Under the pieces are notes generated by a model. It searched no databases and had not been told where the DNA came from. It saw only the letters and a list, made by a program, of their open reading frames with translations. Of a stretch of 64,000 bases of DNA, positions 17,533 to 27,136 are shown one piece after another. The stretch comes from Fulvitalea axinellae (GTDB taxonomy: Bacteria; Bacteroidota; Bacteroidia; Cytophagales; Cyclobacteriaceae), in assembly GCF_036492835.1 (NCBI RefSeq), contig NZ_AP025318.1:245147-309146 (forward strand), in the 5' to 3' direction. Numbering within the stretch: position 1 is the stretch's first letter; the number at the start of each line of letters is the position of its first letter. Made by a program: the position numbers and the translations under genes.

Positions 17533-18639
17533 ATGAAAATACTACATCTAGGCTCAGAAAGAGCATGGCGCGGGGGCGAACAACAAATCGCTTACCTTAT
17601 TGAGGAGACCAGAGCTAAAGGAATAGAGAACTATGTAGCCACTCGAAGAGCTTCAGCGCTTGGGGATTATTGTCACAAAAACGGAATCCCTTATATCGAG
17701 CTTCCTTTCGCTTCGGCGATTAGTCTGAGAACCGCAATGGGGATCGCCAATTACTGCAAACAGAATTCCATCGATCTTATCCATGTTCACAGTGGCAAGT
17801 CCCATACACTGGCTGTCATTTCGCAATTTTTCAGAAACACGCCTATTATCCTAAGCAGACGAGTCTGTTTTCCTGTCAAAAACTCAGCTTCGTCTCGTTG
17901 GAAATACAACCATTCTTCCATTCAGCGGATCCTTTGCATTTCGGAGGCTATTCGGACGGAATTGAAACCTGTGGTCAAAGACCATTCGAAGCTACTTAAG
18001 GTGTATAGCGGTATCGCTCCCGAAAAATTCCAAAATGTAAAATTTACCGGATATAATCTCCGGAAACGTTTCGATATTCCGGAAAACCATACAATCGTCG
18101 GTAGCGTAGCGGCATTAACTGCCGAGAAAGGAATCTTCACCTTGCTCGACGCAACCAATAAAATTTTGGAACAACACCCCGAGACTACTCTCGTTCTTAT
18201 TGGCGACGGCGCTTTGCGGGATGAGCTGGAAGAATACGCCAAAGAGCTCGGCGTATCCGAGAATGTCCGGTTTACGGGCTTTGCCAAAAATGTCCCGGAG
18301 ATATTGCCTCAGCTCGATATTTTCGTGCTGGCCTCACGGAGCGAAGGCCTTGGCACCAGTATTCTGGACGCTTTCTGCTGTAAAGTCCCGGCCGTGGCCT
18401 CGAATACGGGCGGAATACCGGAAATGATCGAAGACGGGATCACTGGATTTTTGGCTACCGTAGACGATTCGGAAGGTTTTGCCTCGCAAATCACCAAACT
18501 GATTGAAGATCCCGAATTACGACAGACGCTGACAAAAGCCGCCACGGAGAAGCTTAAGCAGTTTGACAGAAAAGTGACAGCGGAAAAAACGATTAAAATT
18601 TACCAGGAAGTATTGGACGAACTGAAATCTAATCAATAG
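17533..18639 (+). CDS. family 4 glycosyltransferase
   Basis: The ATG at 17533 is preceded by AGGGG and gives 368 residues starting MKILHLGSERAWRGGEQQIA, the normal GT4 N-terminal Rossmann start with the Gly-Gly loop. An upstream start would add 16 residues with no matching feature. The C-terminal half holds IVGSVAALTAEKGIFTLLDA, TLVLIGDGALRDELE, VRFTGFAKNVPEILPQLDIFV and the nucleotide-sugar region SRSEGLGTSILDAF. It transfers a sugar from an activated donor to a glycan or lipid at the inner face of the membrane or in the cytoplasm. It is a single gene, not part of a polysaccharide cluster in this window, so the product is unknown. Confidence 0.92.
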   Translation: MKILHLGSERAWRGGEQQIAYLIEETRAKGIENYVATRRASALGDYCHKNGIPYIELPFASAISLRTAMGIANYCKQNSIDLIHVHSGKSHTLAVISQFFRNTPIILSRRVCFPVKNSASSRWKYNHSSIQRILCISEAIRTELKPVVKDHSKLLKVYSGIAPEKFQNVKFTGYNLRKRFDIPENHTIVGSVAALTAEKGIFTLLDATNKILEQHPETTLVLIGDGALRDELEEYAKELGVSENVRFTGFAKNVPEILPQLDIFVLASRSEGLGTSILDAFCCKVPAVASNTGGIPEMIEDGITGFLATVDDSEGFASQITKLIEDPELRQTLTKAATEKLKQFDRKVTAEKTIKIYQEVLDELKSNQ

Positions 18640-18650
18640 ATTATCTTTTT

Positions 18651-18693
18651 AAATGGAAATACAGAACAAAACGACTTGTCCCGTATTTCCATT
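18651..18693. terminator. bidirectional terminator between convergent genes
   Basis: AAATGGAAATAC pairs with GTATTTCCATT over a 20-base loop, between the glycosyltransferase stop and the TonB-receptor stop on the other strand. T runs flank both sides. Confidence 0.65.
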
Positions 18694-18722
18694 CTGTCTT
18701 CGTTTTCAATTTTTCACAACAC

Positions 18723-21089
18723 TCAAAAGTTGATCTTGTAGCTGATATTCGGCACTACAATAGCCTGCATGTTTTCATCCACCATTTGGGTCACGAAATT
18801 GAAATCCATCTCCGACTCATCCGGCGTTCCGAATAGATTCAATATCTGTAAAGACCACACGCTCGTATGTTTCGCTCTGTTGCGGGTATAATTGAGATTA
18901 AGGTGGAATATAGCCTTTCCTGAATATTGCTCTTCAAATGCTCTTGAATCATCCAAGACCACGTCCTGAGCCTGCTTTGAAGCGTCAATATCGTATGGCG
19001 TATATCGATCACCTCCTTGCAAAGTCAGTCGGCCACTTACGCCCAGCGTATTCTTTTTCTCTTTGCCCACCGCCCATTCTTTTCCAAACATCAAATTGAC
19101 AATATAGCCGTTATTATAGCGTGTATCTCTCCATTCCTCATTTCCGTCTCTGTATTGAGAATTGAACAACGAAACGGTGGAAAGCATATACCAATCGTTC
19201 TGAAGAAAGCGTTCGAGCGTGACATCCAAACCATAATTCTCCCCTTTTCCTGAATTATCCATTTTATCTTTTATAAACCATCCGTCACGCTGATTTACTA
19301 AAGAAAAAGAACTATTAGGAGTTACAACCACATCGTACAGTCTTTGGTAATAAGGCTCTACCTTCAGTCGCCAGAACTCATTGAGAACACGATCATAAGC
19401 TAAAACAAAATGGTGCGCTTTTGTAGTCCGAAGATCCTTATTGTTTGCCATCCCTCCGTTTCCATCGTCCAATTCCGATAGGTAAATAAACGGTCGCTCT
19501 TCTCGGCTATGAAGGCCATATCCAAAACTCAAACTTCGATTTTCATCAAAACGATATTCCATAGCCATTCTCGGCTCCACGGAAAGCTCCTCGTTCACCC
19601 CGTAATACTGGATATTAATGCCCGGATTAAAGCTCAAACGCCCAGTAGCCTGTATGGTAGACTGTGAAAAGGCCTGATATGACCACACTCCGCCACGCTG
19701 ATCGACCTGAGTGAGCAGCGGGTCGCCTTCATTTTCAGCATTTGACATCCGGATATTATACTCCTTTCGGGTGGCGGTCATACCTGTGCGGTTTGTGTGC
19801 CTTGCCCCGAATTTCGTATTGAACACAGTTGAAAAAATATAGCTCCAATTCGAATTTTGTATTTTCTCTTCCGGATTTAATTCGCCTTTAAGGTTTAACA
19901 GATCACTATTTTGTTCCAGCCCATTGCCTGTAGTGGCCAGCTTGGCGTCCACAAATGTCCGATTATTAAAAAAGTACCTATAATTCAGCCCCAAAGCCCC
20001 AAAACGCAGGTCGCTTTCGCTGTCCTTTCTATCATCCAGATATTTCCACTCCGTCGTATCTTCTTTCGGCGTAGTCCCATTTCCGTCAGTCGCTCCTATT
20101 CCCCAGAGAGAGAAAGTACCGGCGTCGCCCGCCGGGAAATTCAGTTTAAAAGATAAATCCTGATAACGAATACTTCCTCCGCCTTCCGGCAAAAGGTCTT
20201 TGAGCAACGCGAAGGTTGAATACCTGTAATTAACCAGATAAGACGCTTTTTTTCCTTCCACAAAAGGTCCTTCTGTGGCAAAATCTATCCCCGTCAGTCC
20301 GGCTTGGAAAGTATATTCTCGTTTGTTCTCATTTCCGTTGCGGAGTTTGATATCAAAAACTCCCGAAAGCGCATTGCCGTATTCAGCTGCAAAAGCCCCG
20401 GTATAAAAATCGGAATTGTCCAACAACTGACTGCTAAGCGCCGTAATCCCTCCCGCCCCAAATGCCGCCACTTCGGCGAAATGGTTCGGATTCGGGATTT
20501 CCACGCCTTCCATTCGCCACAAAAGGCCTTTGGGGGAATTCCCACGAATCACGATGCCATTATTTCCCGTTTGGCTGGCCACTCCGGCAAAACCGGAAAC
20601 CAATCGGGCCGGATCGTCAAATCCTCCGGCATATTTGGCGGCGTCTTCCATATTCAGTTGCCGGGCACTCACTACAGCCATTCGGTTTAAAGGCAATTCT
20701 TTTCGGTCATCGGCACGAACCGTTACGCCTTCCAACTCAGTCAAGGCCTCTTTTAAAGAAACGTTCACTATAAGCTCCTTTCCGGATGTTACTCGTCTGT
20801 CGGCCAGCGTGGCCGACGTATAGCCCGTAAACGAGACTCTCAGAGTATAAACACCCACAGGCACCCGCTCTATCACGAAAGTCCCGTCGGGAGCCGTTAC
20901 GGCGCCCAACACGGGATCGGTGCCTAGTACCGCCACGGTGGCGAACTGTAACGGAGCCTCGGAGTCGGCGTCGGTCACTTTTCCCCTTACGGTTTGTAGC
21001 ATATCTTGGGCAGTGGATTCTTTTGCCAAAGTCAGAATCGAAAAAAAGAAGAGGACCAACGACACGATTTTCAATTTTTGTCGGATCAT
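18723..21089 (-). CDS. TonB-dependent outer-membrane receptor with carboxypeptidase-regulatory-like N-domain
   Basis: The start at 21089 gives 788 residues and a signal peptide (MIRQKLKIVSLVLFFFSI). After it comes a CarboxypepD_reg-like domain (VRGKVTDADSEAPLQFATVAV...GTFVIERVPVGVYTLRVSF), then the plug with NGIVIRGNSPKGLLWRMEGVEIP and AAEYGNALSGVFDI, and a beta-barrel to the C-terminus, which ends in Phe (SYKINF), as expected of outer-membrane barrels. It imports a scarce nutrient using energy from TonB. No SusD partner follows, so it is not a SusCD glycan importer. The barrel is shorter than in SusC proteins. The ligand is unknown. Confidence 0.93.
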   Translation of the reverse strand: MIRQKLKIVSLVLFFFSILTLAKESTAQDMLQTVRGKVTDADSEAPLQFATVAVLGTDPVLGAVTAPDGTFVIERVPVGVYTLRVSFTGYTSATLADRRVTSGKELIVNVSLKEALTELEGVTVRADDRKELPLNRMAVVSARQLNMEDAAKYAGGFDDPARLVSGFAGVASQTGNNGIVIRGNSPKGLLWRMEGVEIPNPNHFAEVAAFGAGGITALSSQLLDNSDFYTGAFAAEYGNALSGVFDIKLRNGNENKREYTFQAGLTGIDFATEGPFVEGKKASYLVNYRYSTFALLKDLLPEGGGSIRYQDLSFKLNFPAGDAGTFSLWGIGATDGNGTTPKEDTTEWKYLDDRKDSESDLRFGALGLNYRYFFNNRTFVDAKLATTGNGLEQNSDLLNLKGELNPEEKIQNSNWSYIFSTVFNTKFGARHTNRTGMTATRKEYNIRMSNAENEGDPLLTQVDQRGGVWSYQAFSQSTIQATGRLSFNPGINIQYYGVNEELSVEPRMAMEYRFDENRSLSFGYGLHSREERPFIYLSELDDGNGGMANNKDLRTTKAHHFVLAYDRVLNEFWRLKVEPYYQRLYDVVVTPNSSFSLVNQRDGWFIKDKMDNSGKGENYGLDVTLERFLQNDWYMLSTVSLFNSQYRDGNEEWRDTRYNNGYIVNLMFGKEWAVGKEKKNTLGVSGRLTLQGGDRYTPYDIDASKQAQDVVLDDSRAFEEQYSGKAIFHLNLNYTRNRAKHTSVWSLQILNLFGTPDESEMDFNFVTQMVDENMQAIVVPNISYKINF

Positions 21090-21387
21090 GAGTTCTTTAG
21101 ATAATTGATTACACACACAGTTTGAATTCGCTCCCAATAGTTTTAGGTAAGCGTTTCATTTGTGTGATACTCCATTGCCCATTATCCCCCACTGGCTGTT
21201 AGGAAATAAAAAAATTAACCAAAATGAGTCCCCTTACAAGCTCTTCCAACAATGTTGTGAATTCCATACAAATCGGATAAGACCAATCAGATTTCATTTT
21301 TTCGGTATTTTCAATCAAAAATCATTTCAATATAAAAAAAATCAACAATAATTCATTTTCGTTATTTTATTTTCAAATATCATTGCA

Positions 21388-21395
21388 TATGTTTG
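21388..21395 (+). promoter_or_regulatory. possible -7 box of asnA
   Basis: TATGTTTG matches TAnnTTTG in an AT-rich region about 40 bases before the asnA ATG at 21434. This position also argues against the upstream TTG start, which would place the promoter inside the coding region. Confidence 0.45.
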
Positions 21396-21433
21396 CCAAC
21401 AACGAAATTAAAAAAAGCAAAACAACATATAAC

Positions 21434-22477
21434 ATGGCGGTTAACGATTTGATTTTTCCAAAGGAATATAAAGCTACTCTCAGCCTAAGAGAGATTGAAA
21501 GGGCTGTTAAGCTTATTAAAGACTTATTTGAGGAAAGCCTATCCTCTGAGCTTAAGCTTCGTAGGTTTTCGGCTCCGTTGTTCGTAATGAAAGGTACCGG
21601 AATAAACGATGACCTTAACGGTAGCGAACGCGCGGTATCGTTTCCCGTAATGGATATGGATGACCAACGCGCCGAGGTGGTTCATTCGCTGGCCAAATGG
21701 AAACGGATGACTTTGGCCGACTTTGGAATTGAGGAAGGTTTCGGGATCTACACGGATATGAACGCCATCCGGGCCGACGAGGTAATGGATAATACGCATT
21801 CCATCTACGTGGACCAGTGGGATTGGGAAAAAGTAATGTCCGAATCGGAGCGAACAATCGCGTTCCTGAAGCAAACCGTAAAGAAAATCTACTCGACTGT
21901 CAAACGAGTGGAATACAAGGTTTACGAGCAGTACCCGCATATTACGCCACAACTTCCGGAGACTATCCATTTTATCAGTGCGGAAGAGCTTTTGGAAAAA
22001 TATCCAGACCTTACGCCAAAAGAGCGCGAAAACAAAATCACCAAGGAACACGGCGCAGTCTTCCTGATGGGAATCGGAGGCAAGCTCGCTAACGGCGAAA
22101 AGCACGACGGACGCGCCCCTGACTATGATGATTGGTCTACATCAAACGAAGAAGGCTTTGCGGGCCTCAACGGTGACATTTTGGTATGGAACCCTATTTT
22201 GGAGACGGCCTACGAAATTTCGTCAATGGGCATCCGCGTTGACAAAAAAGCCATGGAGCACCAACTCCAAGTTGAAAGCGCCGAAGAAAGAAAAGACCTG
22301 ATGTTCCATAGAAGATTACTTTCCGGCGAATTCCCGTTCTCTATCGGCGGAGGTATCGGACAGTCGCGTTTGTGTATGTTCTTGTTGCAAACGGCCCATA
22401 TCGGCGAAGTACAAGCCAGCCTCTGGCCTGAAGATATGCGTGAAGCTTGCCAGGAAAAAGGCATCGCTTTAATGTAA
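21434..22477 (+). CDS. asnA: aspartate-ammonia ligase
   Basis: The 347-residue product is AsnA, which makes asparagine from aspartate, ammonia and ATP in the cytoplasm. It is structurally related to class II aminoacyl-tRNA synthetases. Characteristic parts are the opening IFPKEYKATLSLREIERAVKL, LRRFSAPLFV, GTGINDDLNG, ERAVSFPVMDMDDQRAEVVHSLAKWKR, the loop IYVDQWDWEKVM, and the C-terminal FPFSIGGGIGQSRLCMFLL. E. coli AsnA has 330 residues, so the length is normal. The start MAVNDLIF was chosen because an upstream TTG lies within the promoter. An asparagine synthetase gene on a replicon with plasmid-type origin is notable. It is a single-gene unit with a terminator. Confidence 0.96.
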   Translation: MAVNDLIFPKEYKATLSLREIERAVKLIKDLFEESLSSELKLRRFSAPLFVMKGTGINDDLNGSERAVSFPVMDMDDQRAEVVHSLAKWKRMTLADFGIEEGFGIYTDMNAIRADEVMDNTHSIYVDQWDWEKVMSESERTIAFLKQTVKKIYSTVKRVEYKVYEQYPHITPQLPETIHFISAEELLEKYPDLTPKERENKITKEHGAVFLMGIGGKLANGEKHDGRAPDYDDWSTSNEEGFAGLNGDILVWNPILETAYEISSMGIRVDKKAMEHQLQVESAEERKDLMFHRRLLSGEFPFSIGGGIGQSRLCMFLLQTAHIGEVQASLWPEDMREACQEKGIALM

Positions 22478-22498
22478 TCCAACACCCGAATGAATCTC

Positions 22499-22537
22499 GC
22501 AAACGTATTCCTGGCCGGAATACGTTTGCTCTCTTTT
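22499..22537 (+). terminator. intrinsic terminator after asnA
   Basis: GCAAACGTATTCC pairs perfectly with GGAATACGTTTGC over a five-base loop, followed by TCTCTTTT. A strong hairpin. Confidence 0.85.
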
Positions 22538-22872
22538 ACGCCTTCCAATCCTCGAAAACGAGCGTTTTCACTATTTTTCCGAAGGGGTAAATCATTTTTT
22601 TGCTAGCCCAATACTACCGAAAAAAGCCTTCAGGCTTGCCACACATCGCACAGGCTTTCTATATTTCGGAAATATTATAACAATAATCGGCGATAGGCGT
22701 CTGGAGATTCCTTTTAACATCCAAATTTGGCAGAATCTGTTTTCAAAAAGACTATTCTGACCGAATCCAGACAAGCCAAATCCGGTTATTCATAAACGTC
22801 AACCGTTTCCAATTCGGGGAAGCTCAGAAGTCGTTTTATGGCCACTACGGTCGTTTCATCATCGGTCTTTTT
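22538..22872. other. intergenic region before the LytTR regulator
   Basis: About 335 bases without a supported gene. It contains a perfect palindrome ATATTTC-G-GAAATAT at 22661-22675 that could be an operator, about 200 bases before the next start. Nothing else is recognised. Confidence 0.35.
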
Positions 22873-23751
22873 ATGTCAAGAATAATTAACCTTTTCAAGG
22901 ATTTCGTTTTTTCCAAACCCAACCCGTTGCTTTGGCAGGCTGTCTATTCCAGACGGTTTTCCGTGTTTACGGCCGTATCCACGTTTATTTTCCTGTTCGT
23001 ATTTCGCCCTTTCGGTTTTAACGCCTGGTTTTGGAACCAAAGCCCGTATACTGTCTTGATGCTGGTGTCAGGCATGGCTTTTCTGGGGGGAGCCAGCGTA
23101 GCTTTGTCCAGACTTTTAATTTTACCAGCCACCAAGATTATTCCCGCCTCGCGCATCGGGCTTTGGCTTTTGTGCTTAATCGAACTCGTCTGTATCAACA
23201 TTCTGGTAGTTTTTTTACAGGATTACGTCACCGACGATCCTATGCCCATGCACGAACAATTATGGTACAGCTTCCGCTATACTTTCCTTTCGGGCCTGTT
23301 ATTCTATTCGATTTTCCACACTTATTTACGGCTTAAGCTGGAAAGTACCGGCGCGGTGACTCCCCCCCACCCCGAAAAGCCACAAGTAGATATGTTGGAA
23401 ATTAAGGACGAAAAAGGAAAAATCCGTCTTGAATTGCCTGCGGAAAGTATTTTATGCTTTGAGGCTACAGGAAATTATGTCACAATCCATATTTCCGAAA
23501 ATGAAAAGCAAAGGAAGGAATTGGTTAGGAACAATATGAAAAGCATTGTTTCCGCTTTTTCGGAATATGGCTTTACGCAATGCCACCGCTCTTATATGGT
23601 ACGCTTGGGTGCCGTGAGCCAAGTCCGGAAAACCGGCAATGGTTCGGCCGCCTCATTAAAGGGAAGCGACCTGGTGATTCCCGTTTCCCGGACATATACA
23701 GCCTCATTTTCTGAAGCAATCCGCGCCCACGGCAATATGGCCGAAGCCTAA
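22873..23751 (+). CDS. membrane-anchored LytTR transcription regulator
   Basis: The 292-residue product has four membrane helices in its first half (about residues 28-48, 58-80, 92-114 and 130-150). A linker follows, then a LytTR DNA-binding domain at about 185-285: ILCFEATGNYVTIHISE, RNNMKSIVSAF, FTQCHRSYMVRL and the closing LVIPVSRTYTASFSEAI. LytTR domains bind direct-repeat DNA by a beta-strand domain. There is no receiver domain, so this is a one-component sensor-regulator held in the membrane. Its last bases overlap the end of the AlkB gene on the other strand by four bases. Targets are unknown. Confidence 0.9.
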   Translation: MSRIINLFKDFVFSKPNPLLWQAVYSRRFSVFTAVSTFIFLFVFRPFGFNAWFWNQSPYTVLMLVSGMAFLGGASVALSRLLILPATKIIPASRIGLWLLCLIELVCINILVVFLQDYVTDDPMPMHEQLWYSFRYTFLSGLLFYSIFHTYLRLKLESTGAVTPPHPEKPQVDMLEIKDEKGKIRLELPAESILCFEATGNYVTIHISENEKQRKELVRNNMKSIVSAFSEYGFTQCHRSYMVRLGAVSQVRKTGNGSAASLKGSDLVIPVSRTYTASFSEAIRAHGNMAEA

Positions 23752-24365
23752 CCTAAACAAACCACCGTAGGCTTCATTCGCCTAAACGTAAGGTTGATTC
23801 TCGGTCTGGTCACTTTCTTGGTCTTTGGCAGGCAATGTTTCCAATAATCTTGCGTACTTCCGCGCATTACCAAAAGCCCTCCATGCTCCAATACCACTGA
23901 CACGGACTGCTTGGAATCGTTATGTTTCAGCGAAAACTTCCGTTCCGCTCCAAAACTGAAAGACGCTATCGCCGCTCCCGGCTCCAATGTGCTCTCGTTA
24001 TCGCTATGCCAAGCCATTCCTTGGCTCCCATCATGATAAAGGTTCAGCAGGCAGGAATTAAACGGCTCTCCGCAAATTTTTTCGGCTAATTCTTTCAGTT
24101 TCCGGATCTCCTGCGTCCACGGCAATGCCACCCGCCCAATGCCTGAATAAACGTAACGATAAGGCTTATCGCCATACCAAGCCGTTTCTCTCGCCGTAGT
24201 GATCTTTCTTCCGAACATCATAACCTCATCGTGTCTCCATTCTATATTTTCGATTAACCGGTCAAAACAAGTATCCGCCGTGGGCCGATCCAATACTTTT
24301 CCGTAATAAATCGTCTCGCCGTCATATGGCAAAATATTCCTGGGCTCGGAGTCGAATAAGTTCAT
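23748..24365 (-). CDS. alkB: AlkB-like Fe(II)/2-oxoglutarate dioxygenase
   Basis: With the ATG at 24365 the protein has 205 residues; an upstream start at 24392 would add nine. It carries the AlkB pattern: the substrate loop LPYDGETIYYG, WHSDNEST with the iron ligands H-x-D, a distal His in DYWKHCLP, and RINLTFR with the Arg that holds 2-oxoglutarate. AlkB enzymes remove methyl adducts from N1-adenine and N3-cytosine in DNA or RNA. It is a single gene, convergent with and overlapping the LytTR gene. There is no Ada or AlkA neighbour. The length and motif order match short bacterial AlkB homologues. Confidence 0.93.
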   Translation of the reverse strand: MNLFDSEPRNILPYDGETIYYGKVLDRPTADTCFDRLIENIEWRHDEVMMFGRKITTARETAWYGDKPYRYVYSGIGRVALPWTQEIRKLKELAEKICGEPFNSCLLNLYHDGSQGMAWHSDNESTLEPGAAIASFSFGAERKFSLKHNDSKQSVSVVLEHGGLLVMRGSTQDYWKHCLPKTKKVTRPRINLTFRRMKPTVVCLG

Positions 24366-24649
24366 CCTTTTTATGTTTTCTAACGATAACAAACAGCCGG
24401 TGTCTTTGGCTTACGTAGGTTTCCGGCAAGAAAGAATCTTGCTCTCGAATTTGTCTTTTCGTATTTTACCAAGACCATACAACATATTTTGAACAAAGTA
24501 GTATTAAAATCACCAATCAATCCAGTAACATCCGGCGGAGCCCAATCATAACATCATTTTTTACTCCAAAAACAATCGATACGGCTAGGCCTCAGCCTAA
24601 GCGAAGAAATTGTATTAAATCGCATTGTTTCGCCTTAAAACAAGCAACG

Positions 24650-25588
24650 ATGAAAACACTCCACATCATGAACGGCGACTCATCCGCCATCCTCCTCAAA
24701 AGCCAATCCATCAGTGGCGACGTGGTGGTTTGGAGGGAAATGCTGGCCGAAGGCCGGGTGTGCCCAGAGGTAGGAAGCACCGATTTTTGGAATATCCGGT
24801 TCGATGAGTTTTCCCGGCGCTTCAACGTAGACGAAGCCGCATACCGCAAAGGTGTTATCTCACAGTTTGCCGAAGCGCAACACTTCCCGGAATACGATGA
24901 AGTGGTTCTTTGGTTCGAATACGATCTTTTTTGCCAAATAAACCTGATCGCCTCACTTAGCTGGCTTTGGCGACAAGGCATTTTCGAATATAGCCAAGTG
25001 TATCTAATCTGTGTCGGTAAGTTTCCGGGAAAACAAAAACTCTTCGGCCTAGGCGAATTGCCGGCAACAACCTACCCTGGCCTGTATCGCGATCGCCAAA
25101 AGGTAACCGAGGAAACCTGCTTCGACGCTGACAGGGCTTGGCAAGCGTACGCCGGTACGGACCCAAGGGTGTTGGAATCCGAAGCGATTACGGAACACAA
25201 AGGCTTACCTTATCTTTCGGAAGCGATAAAAGCGCATTTGAAAAGATTTCCCGATAGCCAAACCGGGCTCAACGTTATCGAACAAAGTCTTCTTTCGATA
25301 ATCGAAAACGGATACGATACTCCCCAAAAGGCGGTTGGAGCGATTCTGAGGTCACAAGGAGTATACGGCTTCGGAGACACGCAATACGAAACTTACATCA
25401 AAGAGCTCGCTCCTCTATTGGATAAAGGCCCGGTATTAAGACTAAACGAGCTCGGCCGGAATGCGCTTCTCGGTCAAGCTAACGTTTCTTCCGAAATTGG
25501 CTTGGAAAATAGATATCTGGGAGGCGCTTTAGCGGGATCGTACAGATGGGATAATGACAAAAACCGGCTTATTATAGCCCAAAACTGA
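24650..25588 (+). CDS. DUF1835-family protein
   Basis: The 312-residue product opens with LHIMNGDSSAILLKSQSISG and VVVWREMLAEGRV, the signature of DUF1835 proteins, followed by FDEVVLWFEYDLFCQINLI-like residues (here YDEVVLWFEYDLFCQ), which recall a nucleotide-binding Rossmann-like core. The C-terminal half (GLNVIEQSLLSIIENG, GVYGFGDTQYETYIKEL) fits the common helical companion part. The cellular role is not established. It stands alone on the plus strand, about 285 bases after the divergent AlkB start. Confidence 0.88.
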   Translation: MKTLHIMNGDSSAILLKSQSISGDVVVWREMLAEGRVCPEVGSTDFWNIRFDEFSRRFNVDEAAYRKGVISQFAEAQHFPEYDEVVLWFEYDLFCQINLIASLSWLWRQGIFEYSQVYLICVGKFPGKQKLFGLGELPATTYPGLYRDRQKVTEETCFDADRAWQAYAGTDPRVLESEAITEHKGLPYLSEAIKAHLKRFPDSQTGLNVIEQSLLSIIENGYDTPQKAVGAILRSQGVYGFGDTQYETYIKELAPLLDKGPVLRLNELGRNALLGQANVSSEIGLENRYLGGALAGSYRWDNDKNRLIIAQN

Positions 25589-25708
25589 CAATTGATGCGG
25601 GCAAGCACACAGCTTTATGTCTTTTCATTTTCTGTTTTATTTATATCTTACAATAGATAATTCGATTTACATAATACATTATCTCGTACCGATATAATTT
25701 TATCAAAA

Positions 25709-27025
25709 ATGAACCACGTCTTGATTCTGGGAGCCGGAATGGTTGTAAAACCGATGGCCGAATATCTTCTGGAAAAGAATTTTTTTGTGACCATAGCCAG
25801 CCGAACGCTCTCCAAGGCCGAAGCCCTGCTCGATAACCACCCTAACGGAACGGCCGTGGCCTGGACGGTGGATCAAGCCGACAAGTTGGATGAAATGGTG
25901 GCCAGCCACGACCTTACCGTAAGCCTTTTGCCTTACACGCACCACGTAACCGTAGCCGAAATCTGCCTTAAACACGGTAAGAATCTCGTGACTACATCAT
26001 ACGTATCGCCAGCCATGAAGGCTCTTGACGCCAAAGCCAAGGAGGCCGGACTGACTTTTCTGAACGAGATAGGACTGGATCCGGGAATCGACCATATGAC
26101 CGCCCAGCAGTTCATTGACAAGACCAAAGCCCAAGGTGGCGAAATCGAGGCTTTCTACTCGATTTGCGGAGCCCTTCCCGCTCCGGAAGCGTCGGACAAC
26201 CCGTTGCGCTACCGCTTCTCGTGGAGCCCGAAAGGCGTGGTGATGGCCAGTAACAACGGCGCGCGCTTCCTTAAGGATTCCCAAGTGGTGGAACTGCCGA
26301 CAGAGCAGTTGTTCGCCGAACCGATCAAGGAAAATTTCCCCGGCGTTGGCGATCTGGAGATTTACCCGAACCGCGATTCCCTCTCTTATGTGGAGCTTTA
26401 CGGAATTCCCGAAACCAAAACAATGTATCGCGGAACGTTCCGCTACCCGTTTTGGTGCGAGACGCTTCATGCCCTAAAACAACTAGGCCTTACGATAGAC
26501 AAACCCGTACAGGCTGACGGACTAAGCTATGCCGGATTTACCGAAGCGGTGTGCGGAGCGTCCACAGCCGAAGCGGTAGCAGAGAAACTTGGTTTGGCTA
26601 CCGACTCGCCGGCTATCAAAGCTATCGCTTGGCTCGGTTTCTTCGATGAAAAGTCCCTGCCTTATTCCGGTACGACTTCCCCATTCGAAGTACTCTCCGA
26701 CCTGATGATCGAGAAGATGATGCTTGGTAAAGGAGAGCGGGACATGGTAGTGATGCAACACATCTTCACCGTTAAAAAATCTGACAGAAGCCGTGAGGAA
26801 ACCCGTCTTCGCCTGTTGGACTTCGGCGACAAGAAGCATACTTCTATCGCCAAAACAGTGGCTTGGCCCGCGGCTATAGCGGTAGAAATGATTCTGAACA
26901 AAGAGCTGGATGTTCCCGGAGTTCATATCCCCCTTATCAAAGAAATCTACGAACCTGTGTTGGACGGATTAGCCAAGATGGGAATAGAGATGACTGAGGA
27001 AACGAAAGAGGTGGCGTTGGCTTGA
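25709..27025 (+). CDS. saccharopine dehydrogenase family protein
   Basis: The 438-residue product starts with a dinucleotide-binding fold (HVLILGAGMVVKPMAEYLLE, with G-x-G near residue 7). The saccharopine dehydrogenase C-terminal part is marked by FLNEIGLDPGIDHMTAQQFID, CGALPAPEASDNPLRYRFSWSP and YRGTFRYPFWCETLHALKQLGL. The family includes saccharopine reductases of lysine metabolism, which reduce or oxidise the C-N bond between lysine and a keto acid with NAD(P)H. The length and motifs match the fungal LYS9-like branch more than short bacterial reductases. No other lysine genes are near, so the substrate stays open. Confidence 0.9.
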   Translation: MNHVLILGAGMVVKPMAEYLLEKNFFVTIASRTLSKAEALLDNHPNGTAVAWTVDQADKLDEMVASHDLTVSLLPYTHHVTVAEICLKHGKNLVTTSYVSPAMKALDAKAKEAGLTFLNEIGLDPGIDHMTAQQFIDKTKAQGGEIEAFYSICGALPAPEASDNPLRYRFSWSPKGVVMASNNGARFLKDSQVVELPTEQLFAEPIKENFPGVGDLEIYPNRDSLSYVELYGIPETKTMYRGTFRYPFWCETLHALKQLGLTIDKPVQADGLSYAGFTEAVCGASTAEAVAEKLGLATDSPAIKAIAWLGFFDEKSLPYSGTTSPFEVLSDLMIEKMMLGKGERDMVVMQHIFTVKKSDRSREETRLRLLDFGDKKHTSIAKTVAWPAAIAVEMILNKELDVPGVHIPLIKEIYEPVLDGLAKMGIEMTEETKEVALA

Positions 27026-27055
27026 AAGATCTCACTCCCTCTTTAAGGATATAAT

Positions 27056-27091
27056 AAAAAAAGGGCCTCATAATGTTGTGAAGCCCTTTTT
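27056..27091 (+). terminator. intrinsic terminator after the saccharopine dehydrogenase family gene
   Basis: AAGGGC and TCA pair with TGA and GCCCTT over a short loop, flanked by A and T runs, so it may act in both directions between convergent genes. Confidence 0.8.
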
Positions 27092-27136
27092 CAATACAAA
27101 AACTATCCATTAAGAAATGGATATGGTTTTTTAAAA

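Noticed and set aside
18723-21089. SusC-type glycan importer
   Set aside because: The TonB-dependent receptor is shorter than SusC proteins and no SusD gene follows.
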